From contig JANPYM010000006.1 in assembly GCA_025890175.1 (NCBI GenBank), forward strand, positions 1,024,376-1,088,375: 64,000 nucleotides of DNA, in the 5' to 3' direction. The first letter of the stretch is position 1. Each line of letters begins with the position of its first letter. Made by a program: the position numbers and the translations under genes. Positions 57,406 to 64,000 of the stretch are shown here, piece by piece. The DNA is from Ciborinia camelliae (taxonomy: Eukaryota; Ascomycota; Leotiomycetes; Helotiales; Sclerotiniaceae). A model generated the notes under the pieces. It was given only the letters and a program-made list of their open reading frames with translations, did no database searches and was not told where the DNA came from.

Positions 57406-59866
57406 ATGGGAGACAAGCTCAAGATCTCAAAGGTTGGTCAAATATTGAAGTCCTGCCGCAGAATGAAATGGTTAACTAAAACCTTAGGGAATTGCTTCGC
57501 AGGTGGATGATGTTCAGGTAGTAGCTCGGGGACAAGCTTCTAACGTTACACTGCACTTAACAGCCCATCATCTAATCGTCGTTCAAGCCCCTCCTCCTCC
57601 ACCGGAATCATCGCAACAAACATCGCCAACGCAGAAACGTACAGCAGCCCCAGTCAGGTCGAGGGAGTCATGGATAGCATATCCTATGATAGCGTACTGC
57701 ACGTTTCGACCAACTCCGCCGGGGTCTGGACAAGCTTCTTCCATACGTCTGCGGGGCCGAGACTTTAATTTCTATACTCTCAACTTTGCGGATGACAAAC
57801 AAGCTCGGGAAACATTTGAAAGTATAAAGAACACCACATGCAAGTTGGGCAGCATCGAAAGGTTGTATGCGTTTAGCTATAAGGCGCATGGGGCAGAAAA
57901 GCAGATAAATGGTTGGGATGTATATGACCCGAAGGCAGAATGGAAGCGGCTAGGGATAAGTGAAAAGGGGATTGATAGAGGATGGAGGTTATCTAAGATG
58001 AACCATGATTATGCCTTCTCGCCCACATACCCAGCCTTACTCCCAGTTCCTTCAGCTGTCTCGGATATCACAATCAAGCATGCTAGCCAGTACCGTTCGA
58101 GGGCCCGAATACCCGTCCTGACATATCTACACCCTGTTAATAATTGCGCTTTGACTAGATGTTCACAACCTCGGACAGGTATGCGAGGAGCCCGGAGTAT
58201 ACAGGATGAGAAGTTGGTTAGCGCATGCTTTTCGGCAACATCACAGGTGGATGAGGCGGACTCGGTGTCTCCAACGGTATCTAGAAATAGTCCGGCTTCC
58301 AGCCAGGCCGACATTAGCACGCCAAATGATGGAGAATTGACAGAGACGGAGCGTTATGAGGACGAGATGCTTGCTTCTGCGTCAAATATTGAGATCATAA
58401 CCGAAAAACCCCATGTGTATGGAGCGCAACAGAACAATCTCATTGTGGATGCAAGACCTCAGGTCAACGCATATGCTAATCAAGTGAATGGTTTTGGTAC
58501 GGAGAATATGGAATACTATCCGCTGGCTAAGAAAGCATATTTGAATATTGCAAATATTCATGTAATGCGAGACTCTCTGGCGAAAGTAATTGATGCCATT
58601 AAGGATGCTGATGTGTCTCCTCTTCCGCCAAATCGGGAACTCCTAGCAAAGAGTGGCTGGCTAAAGCACATCAACGGTATTCTCGATGGGGCTGCGCTAA
58701 TTGCCAGACAGGTTGGCATACAACATTCTCATGTCCTCATCCATTGTTCGGATGGTTGGGATAGAACAAGTCAGCTGAGCGCTCTATCACAGTTGATGCT
58801 TGATCCTTATTACAGAACCATTGAAGGTTTTATAGTACTAGTTGAAAAGGATTGGCTAGGCTTTGGACATATGTTCCAGCACAGATCTGGATTCCTGAAC
58901 CACGAGAAGTGGTTTGCGACACAGAACGATGCTCTTGCAGGCTCAGCAATACAGCCAGGTGGAAATACTGACGGGCGTGGAGATGCTATTGAAAATGCTC
59001 TGCTGAGCGCAAAACGGTTCTTCAATAAGAATAACCACAGCCAGGAGACTGTCGATGACGCGGATGAACCTGCAGTCGACCAATCTCCAAAGAGGCCAAT
59101 ATTAGATACACTCCCTCAAAGTGATGTGACTAAGCCCAAAGAAACTAGTCCAGTCTTCCACCAATTCTTAGACGCAACCTATCAACTTCTCCGTCAACAT
59201 CCTACCCGCTTCGAATTTAACGAACGATTCCTCCGCAGACTCCTCTATCATCTCTATTCCTGTCAATACGGGACATTCCTCTATAACAACGAGAAGTCAC
59301 GTGTAGATGCCCGGGTTAAAGAGCGCACCAAAAGCGTCTGGGCATACTTCCTTTCCAAGAAACCCGAATTTACAAATAAGGACTACGATGGAGGAGATAT
59401 AGACGATCATGTTAAAGGGAAAGAACGTTTGATTTTCCCCAATTTGGATGATGTGAGGTGGTGGCATCACGTATTCAACCGTACCGACGAGGAAATGAAC
59501 GGACCCCACAATCCAGCGATGGAAAGATACCTAGCACTTAACGCAAACAACAGTAATGGGCATAAAAACACATCTACAAGTATAAGTTCACCACCAGGTC
59601 CGTCATCCAGTCGCATGGTTCTTGCAGGTGTGGAAGCGGGAACACCGACCAGACAGGTTTCAAATGGGTTGGGAATGGGAACGGTTAGTGGCAATCCTTT
59701 TGCGAGTTTGAGAGATGGAATCGCGGGGCTGGGGATCGGGAAGGGTGCTGGACTGGGGAGTTTGGGGGTGGGGATAGGAAGTGCGAACAAGAGTAGTCCG
59801 GCGGGTTTGAATGGGTTGGCTGATGGGAACGGAAATGGGCAGGAAATGGAGGTTGAGATGCAATGA
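57406..59866 (+). CDS. YMR1: myotubularin-family phosphoinositide 3-phosphatase
   Basis: Exons 57406-57432 and 57503-59866 give 796 residues. M-G-D-K-L-K-I-S-K joins to V-D-D-V-Q-V-V; the intron has a TTAACTAAAAC branch region. Residues 5-120 are a PH-GRAM-like domain. The myotubularin phosphatase domain spans about 130-610. The active site C-S-D-G-W-D-R starts at Cys424 with Arg430, i.e. C-x5-R, and the following L-M-L-D-P-Y-Y-R-T-I-E-G-F is conserved. The nucleus of the family motif is intact, so it should be active on PI(3)P and PI(3,5)P2, in endosomal and vacuolar traffic. The last ~120 residues are Ser/Gly-rich and probably disordered. There is no FYVE or DENN domain. Confidence 0.95.
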
Positions 59867-60291
59867 CGGTATGATATGTTTGTTGATTATGGGATGGATG
59901 AATAGGGGACTGCAGATCCAGGTTGGCGTTTGGACTGGGTTAGGGGACATATTTAGTTGGTCTTGAGATACGGAGGGGAGAGCGGAGAGCGGAAGGGGAG
60001 AAGACATTTATCTTATTATATCCATCGTACGTCTTAGCAAGGCATTGTAGGAGCAAGGCGTACTGGTAGAGAAACAATGTCACTTTTCTTGGTATTACTC
60101 TCGTTTGGAGGAAAATCAAGCAAATCAGTTTTGTCCAATGGCTTTTGATATTTTTTGGTTACTTTTTACGCATTACTCATGAATGGAATTCTAGTAGCTA
60201 AAAAACAAAAGCAAAGCCGCAAATCAATAGCTTCTTTTGGCGGACTCTTGGCTTTCCTTTTGGTCTATATGTGATGGATATGTTTGATGGT
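59867..60291. other. convergent 3' intergenic region
   Basis: YMR1 (+) and FRS1 (-) converge here. No gene or repeat of note is seen. Confidence 0.6.
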
Positions 60292-62253
60292 CTATAAGAA
60301 GACCTCAAGATTAATCTCTAAAGTGCTGACGGGATATCTAGTACCTATTAGCATTGGCCGTTTACAAATAGATGTATGGGTGGAAATAAACTTACCTCAA
60401 TTCAAATTTATCCAGAACAGTAGGATGCAAGATACCAAACTCCCCAACACGCACCTCCTTGCCTCCCAAGCGCAAGTAGATTGCAGCCGCATGACCGGCA
60501 AAGAAAGTTGGCTCGTCAATCTCCTCAATCCAATATCCATCTGGTTTTGTTGGATTTTCCTTGATTGTAAAATCCATTTTCTTGCCTTCTAATCCTTCTT
60601 CGTGTGTGAGGAAAGCGGTTTGCAACATGAGGAGAACGCGATCAAGTAAACCGTGTACTACTTCAAAACCACTGGTTTTACCATACCATGCTGCTGCGAA
60701 ATGGCGCTCATTTCGCGATTTACGCTCTAAGCTCAGATCTTTAAAGGCAACGTCAGAAACTTCGAAGACTTTGAGGGGGAGGCTGTGTTTCTTATTTTCA
60801 CGGATGGTTTTGAGGAGACCGGGGAGTAGGGATGTGCGGACAACTTGGTATTCGGCGGTTTTAGGGTTGGCGAGACGAACAGCGGTCGTGCCATCGTCTT
60901 TGCGGTTAAGCCAAGCGAAATTTTCATCGTGGGAACAAAGAATTAGAGGCATGACTTCGCTCCAGCCGGCCATGGCGGTTTCCGTTCTGACGATGTCGCC
61001 AAGTTTATTGATGGGGAGGGGTTGAGCAATTGTGGAGGCTTTATTGGGGGATGTGCGGGGAAGGTTGTTGAAGCCGTAAGCAATAGCTACATCTTCCATA
61101 ATATCGCATTGATGAAGAACATCGGCTCTAGTTGGTGGTATTGAGACATCCAATAAGTTCTTGTCTTTCGAGGAGGGTTTTGCGGATAAACACATCTTCT
61201 TGAGAAGCTCGCAGATCTTTTCTGGGGATTCTGAGAGTCCACAGCAGTTATTGATGTAGTCGACCTCTGCTTCAGCTTGTCGGGGGCTGAGATCAGGAGT
61301 TTGCCGAGTTTCCTGGTTGTGCTCCGAAATAATCTCGACAGGCTCGATTGTGAATGGTTCTGCGCAGTATTGAGAGAACATAGAAACAATGATGTTGTTT
61401 ACTATTTCCAACTTTGTACGGTCCGTACCGGTCATCTCAATGAAGACATTCTTGGTATCCAAAGTTATCTTAGAATGATTTCCGTTGATTATAGGAGGCA
61501 TAGACATGACAGTGCGATTGGAGTCGTAAATAACTGGGTATACTGGTTTATCTCGAATAATATGTAGGTATTTCCCAAGATGTTTGTCGTTCTCATAAAA
61601 TTGCATCAATTCCTCCGCGTTCATTTCCTTGGTTTGGTTCAAAGGTGTGAAAACGATATCTTTCGGGGGAAGTGCCTCATAGGTGAAAGGGCCCTTAACT
61701 GTGTCCATATCATGTGTACCGATCGCAACCAAGGTGCGCTGCCGAGCAAGATTCTGGTGGAGCTTGTCTTGCAGCGAAATGAAGGAGTCATAACCATCTT
61801 GGGTGAAGCTAACATTTCGCAGAATCGATGCCGAGACATATGGTCGCACTTTCATGGTATCTGGATGAACTGTCAAGGTCTCCAAGTTTCCACTCTCTGG
61901 TTTAACCAATCTATAATTTGGGAAGGGCGTTTTCTCTCCGAAGATATTCAGCATGAGAGCTATGCCCTCGAAGCAGAGCATATCATATCGATTCGCGGGA
62001 ATTTCGATTTTGAGTTGTGCAGGTTCTTGCTTTCCATTAACTATTGGTCGTTCCGAATTTGATGTGTCCTCGTCCAACTCAATTCCAAACTCGAAGCATA
62101 ACTCCTCGAACTCCTCGGTGGTGTACCTAGTATCAATTTAGTTCTGCTGCGTCATACATGGCAAGGTAGGATGTCGATGTCGCAAAAAGTGTACACTCAC
62201 TCTTGCCCGAGAGCTTCATAGAGCTTAGCTTTATCAACACTGATAGTGGGCAT
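60292..62253 (-). CDS. FRS1: phenylalanyl-tRNA synthetase beta subunit, cytosolic
   Basis: Exons 62253-62201, 62126-60396 and 60337-60292 give 609 residues. The start [16 protein letters not shown] joins to [18 protein letters not shown]. The B3/B4 domain lies about 100-300. The B5 domain (about 310-390, with [13 protein letters not shown]) follows. The synthetase-like core ends in [19 protein letters not shown]. The last exon supplies [11 protein letters not shown], the family's C-terminus. With the alpha subunit it charges tRNA-Phe in the cytosol; the beta subunit edits mischarged Tyr and binds tRNA. Archaeal/eukaryotic-type beta chains of about 590-610 residues match this length. Confidence 0.97.
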
Positions 62254-62987
62254 CTTGACTGATGTGATGTGGTTGATGTGGTTGCAATATTTGCCCTCAC
62301 AGTTTCTCAAGTCAAGAGGTATGAGTCGAATTAAATATTGGTGGGGTTGTCGCAGAGGGGTCTTGGTAAGGTTTAAATATGACTGTTCCAAAAACCTTGG
62401 AACCTTAAAAATACATGTGTATGCCTGAGGCCTACATACTGATGGATGGATGGATGGATGGGGATGTCAGGTTGATTCTCAAAGGGTCAAACTCACCGAG
62501 AGCTGTCAATGTCAATGCCAGTGCCAACCAACATTTCATTACGCCCTCTTCTGAATTTTTAAAGCATTTCCCAGCACGGCTACTGCTACTTTGAATAACA
62601 ATTTCATACTCTTTTGCAGCAGTGTGTTTATCAGGTATGTTTCAATAACTTCCTTTCCTATCAATCAAGGTTTAGATCTATTTACAAAGAGTCCTTCGTT
62701 GTTTCCCCCACCATGTTGCGGCCCAGATATCTTCAAAATATACTGACATGCTATCGCCAGTTCCCAGGTTTGAATTATATCATACAATTCATTCACTTGT
62801 CCTACTACCTTCCCTTAGTCCCGGAAGTTAATTCTAAAGTCCCGTTAATCTATCTATTAACGGCAACCAACAACCACGCGATAACCATCCAAATATTCTC
62901 TACCTCGAATCTAAAACTAAACAAGTTCGACACTTGCCTTGTTAAACCTCCGAATCCATTCCTTAAAGACCTTTATAAACCTTCATA
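62254..62987. promoter_or_regulatory. divergent promoter region between FRS1 and TPD3
   Basis: 734 bp between divergent starts. It holds a (GATG)n microsatellite (62440-62460) closer to FRS1. The 124-codon frame at 62614-62988 runs up to the TPD3 ATG, is Tyr/Leu/Asn-biased and opens on a non-conserved codon; I treat it as leader sequence. Confidence 0.55.
62440..62460. repeat. tetranucleotide microsatellite (GATG)n
   Basis: Five GATG units in the FRS1/TPD3 divergent region. Confidence 0.8.
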
Positions 62988-64000
62988 ATGGCGGACGGTC
63001 CAGACAAGACTGACGAGCTCTACCCCATAGCTGTGCTTATTGATGAATTAAAGGTATTGAACTAAGGCGCATCACCTTCGAAGGACGCACAAGGCTTTAT
63101 TGCGCAGGCACTGACAACTTACTAGCATGACGATGTACTCTTGAGATTGAATGCCATTCATCGACTTTCTACAATTGCCCTTGCGCTGGGAGCGGAACGC
63201 ACAAGAGACGAGTTGATTCCCTTTTTAGATGGTATGCCGCGCAATCTGAAGTATACTTTGATACACTGGTTGATGACCTTCTGTAGAATCTGTCGAAGAT
63301 GAAGACGAAGTTCTTACAGCTTTGAGCGAGGAACTCGGAAACTTTGTGGAATATGTTGGAGGTCCAGAGTTTGGCCATGTTCTCCTGTCACCTCTTGAGA
63401 ACCTCGCAGCTATCGAGGAACCCCTGGTGCGAGAAAAGGTTGGTATATACCAGTGATCTGAAGTTATAGCCGTGCTAATTGAAGCAGGCGGTAGAATCCT
63501 TAAACAAGATATGCGAGGAGCTATCTTCTCAACAAGTTGAAGAGTACTTCATTCCCCTCACCATTCGACTCTCAAAAGCCGACTGGTTCACCTCAAAGAT
63601 CTCCGCCACTGGATTATATAATGTACCATACAAGAAGGCGTCACCTCCGATGCAAGAGCAGCTTAGACAACAGTTTGGCCTTTTGGTTCATGACGAAACT
63701 CCCATGGTCAGAAGACAATCTGCGAATAACTTATCAAAATTTGTCAAGGAAATGCCTGCTACCATAGTTGTCGAAGAAATGATACCCTTATTCCAACACC
63801 TTGCCGGTGATGACCAGGATAGCGTACGTTTGTTGACAGTGGAGATATTGATTGCTATCGCGGAGGTTGTGCCAAAGGAGCAACAATCAAGTCACGGAGT
63901 CCTACTTACAGCTCTGAGGAGTTTAATCGAGGACAAAAGTTGGAGAGTCAGGTATATGGTTGCTGATAGATTTGAGAAGGTTTGTTCATGTTGTAATCGT
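62988..64000 (+). CDS. TPD3: PP2A scaffold subunit A (PR65), 5' part; runs off the window
   Basis: Visible exons are 62988-63053, 63126-63231, 63287-63438 and 63488-63979; a GTTTGT donor at 63980 starts a fifth intron that the window end interrupts. The visible 272 residues start [22 protein letters not shown] and then form HEAT repeats: [30 protein letters not shown], and [14 protein letters not shown]. These match the PR65/A subunit, which holds the catalytic and B-type subunits of protein phosphatase 2A. The full protein of the family has about 590-620 residues in 15 HEAT repeats, so more than half lies outside. All joins are in frame. Confidence 0.95.

Overview
The window is nuclear DNA of a filamentous ascomycete. 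Genes carry many short GT-AG introns (about 45-80 nt) with CTAAC-like branch sites. Gene content is that of a Pezizomycotina fungus, including a Ste12 with two C-terminal C2H2 fingers, Nto1, a fungal Ku80 and a DUF4149 protein. AT-leaning intergenic DNA and protein character suggest Leotiomycetes, most likely a Botrytis/Sclerotinia-type fungus. That placement is inference from memory, not a search.

Layout. Positions 1-12.3 kb are gene-poor: one decayed coding-like stretch (3048-3788) and several microsatellites. ste12 (13829-16226, +) follows, behind a leader of about 965 nt that contains no ATG. On the minus strand come an F-box/ankyrin gene, a zinc alcohol dehydrogenase, the PHD-finger chromatin gene NTO1 and the acyltransferase GPC1. 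SMC1 (+) diverges from GPC1. An 868-bp non-autonomous transposon with long inverted repeats lies about 320 bp past the SMC1 stop. A TMEM205-like gene (-) and KU80 (+) share a 348-bp divergent promoter. Next are an amino-acid/GABA/choline-type permease, APC4 and the delta-COP gene RET2 (all -), a large acidic protein of unknown family (+), a NIPA-type magnesium transporter (+), RPS3 (-), the myotubularin YMR1 (+), FRS1 for PheRS beta (-), and the 5' part of the PP2A scaffold gene TPD3 (+), cut by the window end.

The right-hand 45 kb is housekeeping: cohesin, end joining, APC/C, COPI, translation, phosphoinositide and PP2A functions. I see no biosynthetic cluster and no operon-like logic. Splice sites were assigned by hand from GT/AG signals, reading-frame continuity and expected family sequence. 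Every multi-exon model given totals a multiple of three, and the partial TPD3 model stays in frame.

Most interesting points: (1) the 84-nt exon of ste12 is exactly one zinc-finger repeat, so skipping it would leave one intact hybrid finger; (2) the ATG-free ste12 leader; (3) the inverted-repeat transposon with a palindromic, less AT-rich core; (4) the unrecognised acidic protein with a Cys cluster and a repeated I-D-Y-acidic motif.
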